Assembly: GCA_016712105.1 (NCBI GenBank)
Contig: JADJRU010000023.1
Location: forward strand, 1 to 64,000
Source: Ahniella sp.
Lineage (GTDB): Bacteria; Pseudomonadota; Gammaproteobacteria; Xanthomonadales; Ahniellaceae
Length of the DNA: 64,000 nucleotides
Direction of reading: 5' to 3'
Position numbers and translations under genes: made by a program. The stretch's first letter is position 1. Every line of letters starts with the position of its first letter. Below the pieces are notes generated by a model. That model saw only the letters and a program-made list of their open reading frames with translations, was not told the origin of the DNA and did not search any database. This document shows positions 7,837 to 16,417 of this stretch, one piece after another.

Positions 7837-10332
7837 CTACAACAATCGAACCAGGAACCACGCCGGAATGCCCACGAAGTAGATCAGTTTCACCAATACT
7901 TCCAACACGCGGCGGACCTGCTGTGCGGCGACACTTCGAAGCAGACCGACCCCGGCAACGATCACCTCCACCACCACACGGAGAAGCCCGGCAAACAGCA
8001 TCAGGCCAATCATCCACGCGGCCCACCAGATCATCAGGCCGATGAGCCAGGCGCCAGGCCCGTAGGTGAAATACTCGCCGAACATCCCGCCGAACGCGAT
8101 GATCTGGTGCAGCCTGAAGGCCGGCAACGCCATCAACAAAGGGAACAGCACGAACTTCACGAGTGTGCGGTCGAAGAACCGGTGATGGTTCGCGGCTCTG
8201 CTGGCGGCCCAGTCGGCGCGTGATTTTGATGCCTCATCAACCCAATGCACCGGCGCACCGGCTACTGCCAGCGCGGCCAGAAGTTGCGCGGGATCACGCA
8301 GTGCCAATCCCGAAGACCAGCGTTTGCCGTTTCCGAACAACAAGTCCACCCCGCTGATTGGCCAGGGCAGGCGCCACACGAGCAAACCGTTGAGGTCGGA
8401 CAGAGGAATCTCGGTCCGTTGTCCACGCTGGACCAACGCCAGATGCTGCGACGTCAGACGAATCTTCACGGCAAAAATGCGCATCACCACCCAAGCCAAC
8501 AGCATCGGCAACAACACGGTTGCGCCGAACAGCTTGATTTGAATCAGCGAGTTCACCTGAAAACCGTCCCAGACAAACATCCGGATCAAGAGCCAGACCA
8601 GTCCGACGGCAGCGGATACTCGCAAGGTTCCGGCGACAACACGCCAGATCGGTGTGAGCACCGTGCCCTCGGCAGACCAGTTCGCCGGATCGATGGTTCC
8701 TTCGTCGTGATTGGTGTTGCCAGTGAGACGTCTGGGCCACAACACCACGACGGCAAATCCGACCAGGAATAGCAAACCAGCACGGCCCACCCAATTGCCC
8801 CAACCCATCATCAAGGTAGGCATGGGACCGCGAATGGGAATCTCGCCAACCAGCACGGCCTGCTGCCCCATTTCAGTCCGCGCGACGACGGCCCCGGTTT
8901 CGTCAATCAAGGCGCTGAGTCCGTTGGTGGTTGCCCGCAACTGCGGCAGGCGCGTTTCGACACTGCGGAAACTTGCCACGGCCAGATGCAGCCTCGCGCC
9001 GGCTGGGTACGCCGTGAACCACGAGTCGTTCGACAGACCGAGGATCGCCTGTGCCCCCAATCGGGCGCCATCGATGGCCAGTTGTGGTTGCACATCGTCG
9101 AGGCAGATCAAGGGCACCACATTCACTTCGCGGCCGTCGGTCGTTCGCAGCGGAAACACGCGGGCGCCGGAACCCGGCGACCAACTGCCGACCCAAGGCA
9201 ACCAGCGTCGCAGGACCGGGCCATCGAGCCAGCCGGGCACCGATTCCGTCAGCGGGAACGGATAGGTTTTGCGATAGTGGCCGAGTAGTCCGCGCTCAGG
9301 GTCCAGGAATGCCGCCGAGTTGTACTCGCCAGCGTCATCACGATCGTAAGTCCCGAAAACAAGCGGCACCCCCAATGCCTTACCCAATTCCGTCAGCGAT
9401 TGATCCAGCGCCGCGCCATCCTCACTCTTTGGTGTACCGAACGTGGTCGGATAAATCGTTTCCGACCAGAGCACCACGTCGGCACCTTGGTCGCGCACCG
9501 CATGCGCGGACATCATGTAGTGCGTGTCGAGGATGTTGCGGATGACTGCGTACGCACCTTGCTCTTCGCGTTTACGCTCGAGGTCGGTGAGGTTGGCCTG
9601 GATCAATCCAACACGAACGGAGGCAACGGGTGCCGCCAAGTGGGATGACATCGCGGACAGGCGCCAGGCGCCGTAACCCGACGCTGCCGAGACGATCAAT
9701 ATGGCGGCAAACAAGGGGCCCCAGACCTGCGCCCGCTGTTGCCGCAGAACCGTGATCGAGTGCGCCAGCAATTCGTTGACGAGCAACAGCATCACCGTCA
9801 GTCCCGCGGCACCGCCAAGGTCTGCCATCTGGCGCAGAACGGTCGAAGGTTGCAGGCCATGACCCAAAGTGTCGCCGAGCAGTTTCGGAAACAGCCACTC
9901 GCAGGCCACCCAGGCCGCAGCGGCGGCGAACATGCTCCAGACTAGACCGACGCGTCGACGACATACAAAACGCACGAGCACAAAAGCCAGAATCTGTGGT
10001 TGCAGCAACGGCGCCAAAACAGCCAACACCAGCGTGGCCGTCAGCCAATCGATCCCGACATACGCACCAAACGCGGCACCGAACCAATGGAACACGGCCA
10101 ACTCAAAAAGGATGGACATGCCGATACCGCTGAGCATGGTTCCACGCCAGGATTGCACTCGGTCCAACGCCAACAGCCAAGGTACGAGCGCGACAAATCC
10201 GAGGAACCAGGTGTGGTCATTGGCGACGAACAGGGCGAGCAACAGAGCGCTTGCCGCAATGCCTGACATTTGCCAGGCAATCATCGCGAATCGGCTGGGC
10301 GAGACCGGTGTGTCATGCAATTCGTTGGCCAT
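7837..10332 (-). CDS. Apolipoprotein N-acyltransferase-like protein with extra C-terminal membrane module
   Basis: 831 residues against about 510 for ordinary Lnt. Residues 1-235 hold several membrane helices, and 238-520 form a nitrilase-type domain with the expected triad: Glu291 in LWSETIYP, Lys355 in YRKTYPFPLTE and Cys410 in PLICLDDVQ (the usual ICYE is changed to ICLD). This suggests acyl transfer to lipoproteins or a related reaction at the periplasmic face. From about 555 on there is a second part not found in Lnt: two membrane helices, a soluble stretch (RLTSQHLALVQRGQRTEIPL...) resembling a bacterial PH-like domain, and at least three further helices. It could be the cell's Lnt or a specialised paralogue. 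Confidence 0.75.
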   Translation of the reverse strand: MANELHDTPVSPSRFAMIAWQMSGIAASALLLALFVANDHTWFLGFVALVPWLLALDRVQSWRGTMLSGIGMSILFELAVFHWFGAAFGAYVGIDWLTATLVLAVLAPLLQPQILAFVLVRFVCRRRVGLVWSMFAAAAAWVACEWLFPKLLGDTLGHGLQPSTVLRQMADLGGAAGLTVMLLLVNELLAHSITVLRQQRAQVWGPLFAAILIVSAASGYGAWRLSAMSSHLAAPVASVRVGLIQANLTDLERKREEQGAYAVIRNILDTHYMMSAHAVRDQGADVVLWSETIYPTTFGTPKSEDGAALDQSLTELGKALGVPLVFGTYDRDDAGEYNSAAFLDPERGLLGHYRKTYPFPLTESVPGWLDGPVLRRWLPWVGSWSPGSGARVFPLRTTDGREVNVVPLICLDDVQPQLAIDGARLGAQAILGLSNDSWFTAYPAGARLHLAVASFRSVETRLPQLRATTNGLSALIDETGAVVARTEMGQQAVLVGEIPIRGPMPTLMMGWGNWVGRAGLLFLVGFAVVVLWPRRLTGNTNHDEGTIDPANWSAEGTVLTPIWRVVAGTLRVSAAVGLVWLLIRMFVWDGFQVNSLIQIKLFGATVLLPMLLAWVVMRIFAVKIRLTSQHLALVQRGQRTEIPLSDLNGLLVWRLPWPISGVDLLFGNGKRWSSGLALRDPAQLLAALAVAGAPVHWVDEASKSRADWAASRAANHHRFFDRTLVKFVLFPLLMALPAFRLHQIIAFGGMFGEYFTYGPGAWLIGLMIWWAAWMIGLMLFAGLLRVVVEVIVAGVGLLRSVAAQQVRRVLEVLVKLIYFVGIPAWFLVRLL

Positions 10333-10395
10333 CCGGACCTTCGCTCCGCTGCTGTTTCAAAATGTCTGCGAGGATTCGCAGGCGCACACTATTCC

Positions 10396-10537
10396 CGTCA
10401 TTCCCGCGAAAGCGGGATCCGCGACATCCAGAAGCACACTACTCCCGTCATTCCCGCGAAAGCGGGAATCCACTCGTCGCGACAGTTTCCTTGATTGACG
10501 CAGCATCGACTGGATTCCCGCTTTCGCGGGAATGACG
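10396..10537. repeat. Dispersed repeat B, three half copies
   Basis: CGTCATTCCCGCGAAAGCGGG occurs at about 10396-10416 and 10446-10470, and its complement at 10512-10537. The second and third face each other and can fold into a long hairpin across CGACTGGA. They lie between the start of the Lnt-like gene and the stop of the next gene, that is within a region where a promoter for the former would be expected. Confidence 0.75.
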
Positions 10538-10621
10538 GAGGGTGGGGAGCGTGAGAACGCTGGGGCACCGATTTCCCGGCAACGACAACCCCTCGACCTT
10601 GCAGCGAAACAACTACCGAGG

Positions 10622-11329
10622 TCAAGGCTTGGGAACAGTCACAACGTGCACTGGAATGCCAGGCGGCACAAGTTCTGGTGGCACCACGCGATTCTCGGGA
10701 ATCAATACAGGGCGACCTTCTTCGTCGTAGAAATCGAAGTCAGGCGAAAACATCAGGATCGCCTCGATGGGCTCACCCTGATCGGTCACCTGATGGTGCC
10801 GGACATAACCTTCCGGCAAGGGGAAATCTTCCGGTACACCCAGTCCATCCATCGGCGGGCTTGTGCCCGGCGGGTTGAAGGCGCCGAGTCCGCTATGGCT
10901 GCCCGCGTCATTCAGTGCAGCGATCACTTCGCCCATCGTCGGCTCCGGATCGCCCGGGCGAACATAGGTCGCCAGATCATTCGGATCCGTGCTGATGGGT
11001 TCCTGCACATCGGCGGCAGGCTCAGCCGCCGGCAACGGCGCACTGCGGCGCATGCCCCGCGGCAACTTCGACAACTCGGCCAATGGCCTGGAAGCGGCCG
11101 ACTCGGTTTCTTCCGGTTTGACCACGGCGGTTCCTGATCGCGAAACAGAGTCCGCCGGCATCACCGGAAGCTGAGAAAAAAACACGATCTTGACGATCAA
11201 CGAGACGGCCACCACTGCAGCAATCACGATCCAGCGGCGATAGCCGCCGGGTCGTATGACTCGGATCACACGCACACCTTCGCCGTCCGGTCCGGGCGAC
11301 GAAGGGTTGCGCTGTTCCTCAATGGGCAC
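10622..11329 (-). CDS. Unknown single-pass membrane protein
   Basis: 235 residues from a GTG start. About 30 hydrophilic residues come first, then one membrane segment (WIVIAAVVAVSLIVKIVFF), a Pro/Ala/Glu-rich linker, and a C-terminal region of about 90 residues with many Pro-Leu and Pro-Pro steps (EDFPLPEGYV, MFSPDFDFYDEEG, IPVHVVTVPKP). No known family is recognised. The topology predicts most of the protein in the periplasm. It begins 25 bases after the stop of the SGNH hydrolase gene on the same strand and may share its transcript. The start codon is not certain because no good ribosome site is seen. Confidence 0.55.
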   Translation of the reverse strand: MPIEEQRNPSSPGPDGEGVRVIRVIRPGGYRRWIVIAAVVAVSLIVKIVFFSQLPVMPADSVSRSGTAVVKPEETESAASRPLAELSKLPRGMRRSAPLPAAEPAADVQEPISTDPNDLATYVRPGDPEPTMGEVIAALNDAGSHSGLGAFNPPGTSPPMDGLGVPEDFPLPEGYVRHHQVTDQGEPIEAILMFSPDFDFYDEEGRPVLIPENRVVPPELVPPGIPVHVVTVPKP

Positions 11330-11353
11330 AGTAGGCTCGATCGCAGAGACCGA

Positions 11354-12442
11354 TCAGGGTGTCGCCGGGTTGAACACCGAGATCGCCCAGCCCATGCGTT
11401 CATGGCCGAAGTTCTGCCAGATCGGATTCTTGCCGGCGGTGATCGTCGGGTAACGTGATGCGCCCGTACCGGTGCTGCCACCCCACAGACCGGCCGAAAC
11501 CGTGCCACCGGAATACGTCGGGTGCACGTCGTCGGACTGGATGTAGTCGTAGCTGGACGATGCCGTCACGAACTTCGTGTTGGCATCACGCAGGGTCGGT
11601 CGAAGCGTCGAGGTGATCCGGGTGACGTAGGCAGCCTCGGTGTCGCCAGCCACATAGCGCAGCGCATCGGCATCCACGACGCCGTCACCGTTGCTGTCGT
11701 AATCGGCGCCCATGAACTGCGCAAAACTGTCGGCGCACTTGAAGCCCTTCAGACGGGCGTTCTCGCACATCCAGTAATTCATTTTGGTCAGGTACGGCAG
11801 GAACTTGTCGCGCAAGTTGACCGTGGCGCCGGTGGTAGCGTCTTTGCACTTGCTCTGCACGTTGTCGGCGTTGTAACCCGGGTAGTACAGATTGCTGATG
11901 ACCTTGAGCTTCGTGTTCACGTGCGCGTTGGCATTGATGTAATCCATCGCGGCCGCAACATTGGTCTTGCAATTGTTCAGCGCCGTGGCCATGCCGGTGT
12001 AGCTGCACGTACCGGTTTGATCCTTGAACGCGGAGCGGGCCTGCAGGCCATCGTTGCCGCACATTTCGAACGTGACCACGCGCGTCGAGCTGTGCTGCAT
12101 GTAGGAACGCTCGGCGACGATCTTGTTCGTGTAGACGTCGGAAGCCACGGCGCCCGACTTCGCGCGGCGAATGCTTTCCATGTCGACATTCCACAGCGCC
12201 GACAGGTATTCGGCATCGACCGTCGGCGCCGCATATTTGCCGGCATTGCTGACCGAGCCGTTGTAGCCGGCATAGATCGAATCACCGTACGCCACGATTC
12301 GGTACTTGGTGGTGGTCGCCGAACGGTCGACGGTCCAGGAAACGTTCTGGTTGAGCGTGCTGGCAACGGCATTGGAGCCAACAGCGAGCGCAGCAGCAGC
12401 AATCAGCAACCGGAGGCGGTTGCCGCGAAGACGGGTGTTCAT
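11354..12442 (-). CDS. Secreted SGNH/GDSL-family hydrolase
   Basis: 362 residues with a signal peptide (about residues 1-27, ending in AVAS). Block I is YGDSIYAGYNG with the likely nucleophile Ser55, block III has EMCGNDG, and block V has DDVHPT with the Asp-x-x-His pair. This is the layout of SGNH esterases or lipases that act on esters outside the cytoplasm. Several Cys in the middle part may form disulfides. The natural substrate cannot be told. The start at 12442 is preferred over an upstream in-frame one because GGGAGG lies before it and it begins the signal peptide. Confidence 0.8.
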   Translation of the reverse strand: MNTRLRGNRLRLLIAAAALAVGSNAVASTLNQNVSWTVDRSATTTKYRIVAYGDSIYAGYNGSVSNAGKYAAPTVDAEYLSALWNVDMESIRRAKSGAVASDVYTNKIVAERSYMQHSSTRVVTFEMCGNDGLQARSAFKDQTGTCSYTGMATALNNCKTNVAAAMDYINANAHVNTKLKVISNLYYPGYNADNVQSKCKDATTGATVNLRDKFLPYLTKMNYWMCENARLKGFKCADSFAQFMGADYDSNGDGVVDADALRYVAGDTEAAYVTRITSTLRPTLRDANTKFVTASSSYDYIQSDDVHPTYSGGTVSAGLWGGSTGTGASRYPTITAGKNPIWQNFGHERMGWAISVFNPATP

Positions 12443-12665
12443 GTTTCCCTCCCAGGAAATGTTGTGTGAAACCGCAAACAACTTTGTATGAAACCACCAG
12501 GCCCCCGGCTCGTGCGCGGGTGACCGTCAAACCCCAAACCGAACAAACGTTCTAGTTAACAGTACGCCATCGTATGGTCGATTTGTGACTCAGGTCACGT
12601 CGCAGTGCAGCAAAAAAAGCTGGCGCAACAGGAAGCGTCGGCCTCAAGCGAGATCGCGCGACGGA

Positions 12666-12866
12666 TCAGCCACCAATGCGAACGGTGATTGGCGAGGAGA
12701 TCAGGAGACCGATCAACACCAGCCGGAACGCGACCCAATAGTCGATCGTGTTGGCGCTGGAAACGGCGCGCGGCAGCGTGATGTTCCACAGCCACTGAAA
12801 AATGCCGACGCCAAAAAGAAAAACGCAAACGATGGCGAACGCAATAACCGAGTAGAGAAAAAACAT
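12666..12866 (-). CDS. Small two-helix membrane protein
   Basis: 66 residues: a first hydrophobic helix (MFFLYSVIAFAIVCVFLF), a short loop, and a second (FRLVLIGLLISSPITVRI). GGAG lies eight bases before the ATG. Codon use looks like that of neighbouring genes. No family recognised. It stands alone between the esterase and the 48-residue gene, all on the minus strand. Confidence 0.5.
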   Translation of the reverse strand: MFFLYSVIAFAIVCVFLFGVGIFQWLWNITLPRAVSSANTIDYWVAFRLVLIGLLISSPITVRIGG

Positions 12867-12984
12867 GCAATGGACTCCAAGTGATCAGCCACGATGGTGA
12901 TCAAACACGGAATCGCTCGTCAAGCCGGTGATGCCCCGGCAATCCGTCACAACGCCCGGAGCCATTGCCCACTCACCGGCAAAC

Positions 12985-13131
12985 TCAACCGGTGGCGGTT
13001 TCCTCAAGATAAGCCTGCGATGCAGCGGCGCGATCCTTCTGCGCGAGGTGCCTGCCGAATTCGTAGCCGGAACGGGCAACGGCGCAGAGAATGGCGAAGA
13101 ACGCCATGCCGATCAGGACTTTCTTGAACAT
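12985..13131 (-). CDS. Very small membrane-anchored protein
   Basis: 48 residues. It begins MFKKVLIGMAFFAILCAVAR, a basic start plus one hydrophobic segment, followed by a charged helix (GRHLAQKDRAAASQAYLEET). It may be an inner-membrane microprotein or a cleaved signal peptide with a short mature part. GAGG lies before the ATG at a somewhat long distance. It is supported only by composition, start context and position; no homologue is recalled. Confidence 0.4.
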   Translation of the reverse strand: MFKKVLIGMAFFAILCAVARSGYEFGRHLAQKDRAAASQAYLEETATG

Positions 13132-13265
13132 GACTGTTTTAACCTCGAACCAAGGCAGAGGCACCTCAGGTGCGTTTGCATCTTGGTGAACCCCAGCGCC
13201 TGGCCCCAGTGTCTCAAGTCACGACCATGTCTTCAGTCAGGCCTGATGTGTTGGTTCGCGCTGAG

Positions 13266-13631
13266 TTACATCGTGTGGGTCATGCGGTCCGCTGCCAGCG
13301 AGCTGGACAGGATCTGTTCGATCTTCGCCTTCGCCGCTTCGCCGTCGGCGGTTTCGTTGAACTGCACGCCGATGCCAGCGGTGCGATTGCCTTGAGCACC
13401 AGGCGGCGTGACCCAAACGACTTTGCCGGCGACGGGCAGACGATCCTTCTCGTCCATCAGCGACAGCAGGATGAACACTTCGTCGCCGAGGTTGTAACGC
13501 TTCGCGGTGGGCACAAACAGCCCGCCGGTCTTGAGGAACGACATGTAGGCGTTGTACAGCGCGCCCTTGTCCTTGATTGCCAGCGACAGAATGCCTTGTC
13601 TCGGCATACCACCCATTGGACCTGCTGCCAT
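13266..13631 (-). CDS. pilZ: PilZ-domain protein next to holB
   Basis: 121 residues starting MAAGPMGGMPRQGILSLAI, with KTGGLFVPT, YNLGDEVFILLSL, VVWVTPPG and GIGVQF. This matches the small PilZ proteins found beside holB in Xanthomonas and Pseudomonas, which are needed for type IV pilus assembly. As in those proteins, the c-di-GMP binding arginine motif (RxxxR) near the N-terminus is not present, so it probably does not bind the nucleotide. The ATG lies one base after the holB stop (TGACATG), so it belongs to the same operon. Confidence 0.85.
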   Translation of the reverse strand: MAAGPMGGMPRQGILSLAIKDKGALYNAYMSFLKTGGLFVPTAKRYNLGDEVFILLSLMDEKDRLPVAGKVVWVTPPGAQGNRTAGIGVQFNETADGEAAKAKIEQILSSSLAADRMTHTM

Positions 13632-13632
13632 G

Positions 13633-14631
13633 TCACGCTCCTGCGTTCGTACTTGCGGCCACGGTATCACGCCAGCCACCGAGAATTTCCGTCAGGATCA
13701 GGTCTGATCGCAGCGGCGTGTCGAGTTGACCACGAGCGCGATTGGCCTGATCCCACCAAGCGCTGAGCTTCCGGAAATCCGCGCGCGCGGTCAAGCCGGA
13801 CAGCCCATCAGCGTCGGACTCAGCGCCCAGACTGGCACGTCGAATTGCCTGGGCCACCAGTTGGACCGCGGCCCGGAGGCGTAATCCGGGGTCATTCGCA
13901 AGCCAACGGCTGACCACTTCGATGAGGACCGCCTTGCCAGCCAACGCGCCGAGGTCTCGGGCCACTTCATTGACGATCTGACGCTGCTCGGGACGCGCCA
14001 GCACCAATGCTTCGCCCGGATTGCCATCGGCCAGCGCGAGCGCCGGCTCGGCGTCCTTCGCGGCAATGCCTTGTGCGATCAGCCAGGCCAGACTCTGGGC
14101 CGGCTCCGGTTCGCGCACGTCGATCCGCTGGCAGCGACTGCGAATGGTCGCACTGAGCCGCAACCATTGATCGCTGACCAGGATCATCATCACATTCGGT
14201 TCGGGCTCTTCCAGCGTTTTGAGCAGCGCATTCGCAGCGGCCACGTTCATGGCTTCGGCAGGCTCGATGATGGCCACACGCCAACCACCGCGCTGACTGG
14301 TCTGGGCAAAACGGGCACTGAGCGCACGGATCTGGTCGACCGTGATTTCCGTGCGAGGCTTGCCGTCGTCGCGCAACTCGAACGTGATGGTCAGGGCATC
14401 CGGATGATTGCCGGCGCGCATCAGGTGGCAAGCCTTGCATGATCCGCAGGGTGTGCCGGAAGCAGTGGGTCGCTCACACAGCAACAAGGCGCGCAGGTGT
14501 TCGGCGAATAGCCGTTTGCCGAGGCCACGAGCGCCGCCGATGAGCAAGGCATGCGGCAAACGGCCGGCTTCGCGACGCGCCAGCAAACGCTGCCAGTCTT
14601 CTGCCAGCCAGGGAGTCAGTGTGTTGCTCAT
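13633..14631 (-). CDS. holB: DNA polymerase III delta-prime subunit
   Basis: 332 residues. A part of the clamp loader that opens and loads the beta clamp. The AAA+ domain starts at PHALLIGGARGLGKRLFAE, with a P-loop variant as expected for this subunit, followed by the zinc-binding cluster of four Cys (LLCERPT...CGSCKACH), then ALLKTLEEPEP and the sensor region SDQWLRLSATIRSRCQ. The ATG overlaps the mltG stop as ATGA. tmk, which often sits between mltG and holB in related genomes, is absent here. Confidence 0.95.
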   Translation of the reverse strand: MSNTLTPWLAEDWQRLLARREAGRLPHALLIGGARGLGKRLFAEHLRALLLCERPTASGTPCGSCKACHLMRAGNHPDALTITFELRDDGKPRTEITVDQIRALSARFAQTSQRGGWRVAIIEPAEAMNVAAANALLKTLEEPEPNVMMILVSDQWLRLSATIRSRCQRIDVREPEPAQSLAWLIAQGIAAKDAEPALALADGNPGEALVLARPEQRQIVNEVARDLGALAGKAVLIEVVSRWLANDPGLRLRAAVQLVAQAIRRASLGAESDADGLSGLTARADFRKLSAWWDQANRARGQLDTPLRSDLILTEILGGWRDTVAASTNAGA

Positions 14632-15635
14632 CGCAGCTGATAGCGGCGGACCGCTTCGTTGTGTTCACCCAGAGTCGCGGAGAAATGCGAATGACCGTCA
14701 CCCTTCGCAACAAAATACAGCGCATCACCCGGCGCAGGCCGTGCCGCCGCCTGGATGGCAGCGAGGCCCGGCAAAGCGATTGGCGTCGGCGGCAAACCCG
14801 CGCGGGTGTAACTGTTGTAGGGCGTATCGGTTTCAAGATGTTTGCGCGTGAGATTGCCGTTGAAGCTCGAGCCCAAGCCGTAGATCACCGTCGGGTCGGT
14901 CTGCAAGCGCATGCCGATCTTCAGGCGACGCGTGAACACACCGGCGATCGGGCCACGGTCTTCTGCGCGCCCGGTTTCCTTTTCGACGATCGACGCCAGG
15001 ATCAGCAATTCCTCCGGGCTGTTCAAGGGTGAATCGGGTGCACGCGCATTCCACTCGCGCAGCAGTTGCTCGTCCATCGACCCAAACGCGCGCTTGAGAA
15101 TGTCGAGATCACTCTGGCCGCGCACGAACGAATACGTTTCCGGCAGGAATCGGCCTTCCGGATGTTGGCCCGGTTTGCCGACCCGCGCCATGATGTCGTC
15201 ATCGCCCAGACCTTGCAGCTCCTGCTTCAGTTTCTCGGCTTTCGCCAAGGCGAGGCGCAGTTCGCGAAAGGTCCAGCCCTCCACAATCGTGAACTGGTGG
15301 TGGATCACCCTGCCCTTCGCCATGCGCGTGAGCAACTCTCTGGGCGTCATACCGGGCTCGAGCAGATACTCGCCGGCACGCAGCGTACGGATCACACCCA
15401 ATTCCATCGCCAGTGCCCGCCAGTATTCGCGGGGCGCCTGAGTCGCGCCTTGTTTGCCGAGCTGGCGCACGATCTGGTTGAACGATGTACCCATCGACAC
15501 ATCGAGCACGATCTCGTGCCCGTCCAGCGGCATCGGCGTGTCGCTGAATTGTTGGTAGTCACGATAAATCCAGACCGCAGCGATCACCGCCACGACCGTC
15601 AGCAACAGACACAATCGTCGAAACCACTTCAGCAT
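14628..15635 (-). CDS. mltG: Endolytic murein transglycosylase MltG
   Basis: 335 residues of the YceG family. One N-terminal membrane anchor (LCLLLTVVAVIAAVWIY) is followed by a LysM-like region and the catalytic domain. The catalytic Glu is in LASIVEKETG, followed by DPTVIYGLG and NSYTRAGLPPTPIALPG. The enzyme cuts nascent peptidoglycan strands at the inner membrane. It overlaps pabC by seven bases and holB by four, so the three are translationally linked. Confidence 0.95.
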   Translation of the reverse strand: MLKWFRRLCLLLTVVAVIAAVWIYRDYQQFSDTPMPLDGHEIVLDVSMGTSFNQIVRQLGKQGATQAPREYWRALAMELGVIRTLRAGEYLLEPGMTPRELLTRMAKGRVIHHQFTIVEGWTFRELRLALAKAEKLKQELQGLGDDDIMARVGKPGQHPEGRFLPETYSFVRGQSDLDILKRAFGSMDEQLLREWNARAPDSPLNSPEELLILASIVEKETGRAEDRGPIAGVFTRRLKIGMRLQTDPTVIYGLGSSFNGNLTRKHLETDTPYNSYTRAGLPPTPIALPGLAAIQAAARPAPGDALYFVAKGDGHSHFSATLGEHNEAVRRYQLR

Positions 15636-16417
15636 TCGAGCTCCGCCTGGACTTGGGACATCAAAACATGAGTGGCTGGACCGGAGCTGAATACCCGGTC
15701 ACCAATTCGGCTGACGGGCATCACCCCGCGCACGGCATTGCAGCAGAAGACCTCATCGGCGGCCAGCAGTTCACCGAGTGACACCGGCCCGACGCGAACG
15801 GTCTCGAGCCCCAGAATGCGCTCGCGACAAACCCCGGCCACGCCGGCCCGCGTGACCTCCGGGGTGCGCCATTGCCCATCGGCACGCAGGAACACATTGG
15901 CCGAGGTGGTACAGGCGATCCACGCCTCCATGTCGCACATCAGCAGATCGTCGCAGTCGCTCAATGGCGCCTCGTCACGTGCCAGGACCTGCTCCAGGCG
16001 GTTCAGGTGTTTGAGGCCAGCCAGAGCGGGCTGGATCGCCAGGCGTGTTTGCGCCACCCCCAGAACCAACCCCGTTCGCGGCTCGGGACGTCCGGGCTCG
16101 GCGAACAACAGCCATTCAGGGCGGGCGCCGGCACTGCCGTAGCCGCGGCGATCGCTGGAGCGCGTGAACAACAGTTTGAGCACCCCGTCATGAAGGTCCG
16201 CGGCGATTGCGGACACACTCACCTCGACCTCCGCCCATCCATCAAAATCCAACCGGAGCCGCTCATTGGCGTGCACCAGGCGCGCTTGGTGCAGCGACCA
16301 CCAGACGACCCGACCGGCCGTCACCCGCATCGTCGTGAAATGCCCGTCGCCGTAATGCAGGGCACGCAGACCGGCCCAGTCCTCAGCCACCGGATGACCG
16401 TTGCGCCAGCACTTCAA
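15629..16417 (-). CDS. pabC: Aminodeoxychorismate lyase
   Basis: 262 residues if started at TTG 16417, which overlaps the pabB stop as TTGA and begins LKCWRNGHPVAEDWAG. A PLP fold-type IV enzyme that releases pyruvate from aminodeoxychorismate to give p-aminobenzoate for folate. The PLP lysine lies in GLKHLNRLEQVLARDEA, and GDGHFTTMRV and TTSANVFLR fit the family. A longer open frame upstream overlaps pabB and is not likely to be used. The order pabB-pabC-mltG fits the classical fab/pab cluster. Confidence 0.88.
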   Translation of the reverse strand: MKCWRNGHPVAEDWAGLRALHYGDGHFTTMRVTAGRVVWWSLHQARLVHANERLRLDFDGWAEVEVSVSAIAADLHDGVLKLLFTRSSDRRGYGSAGARPEWLLFAEPGRPEPRTGLVLGVAQTRLAIQPALAGLKHLNRLEQVLARDEAPLSDCDDLLMCDMEAWIACTTSANVFLRADGQWRTPEVTRAGVAGVCRERILGLETVRVGPVSLGELLAADEVFCCNAVRGVMPVSRIGDRVFSSGPATHVLMSQVQAELEC

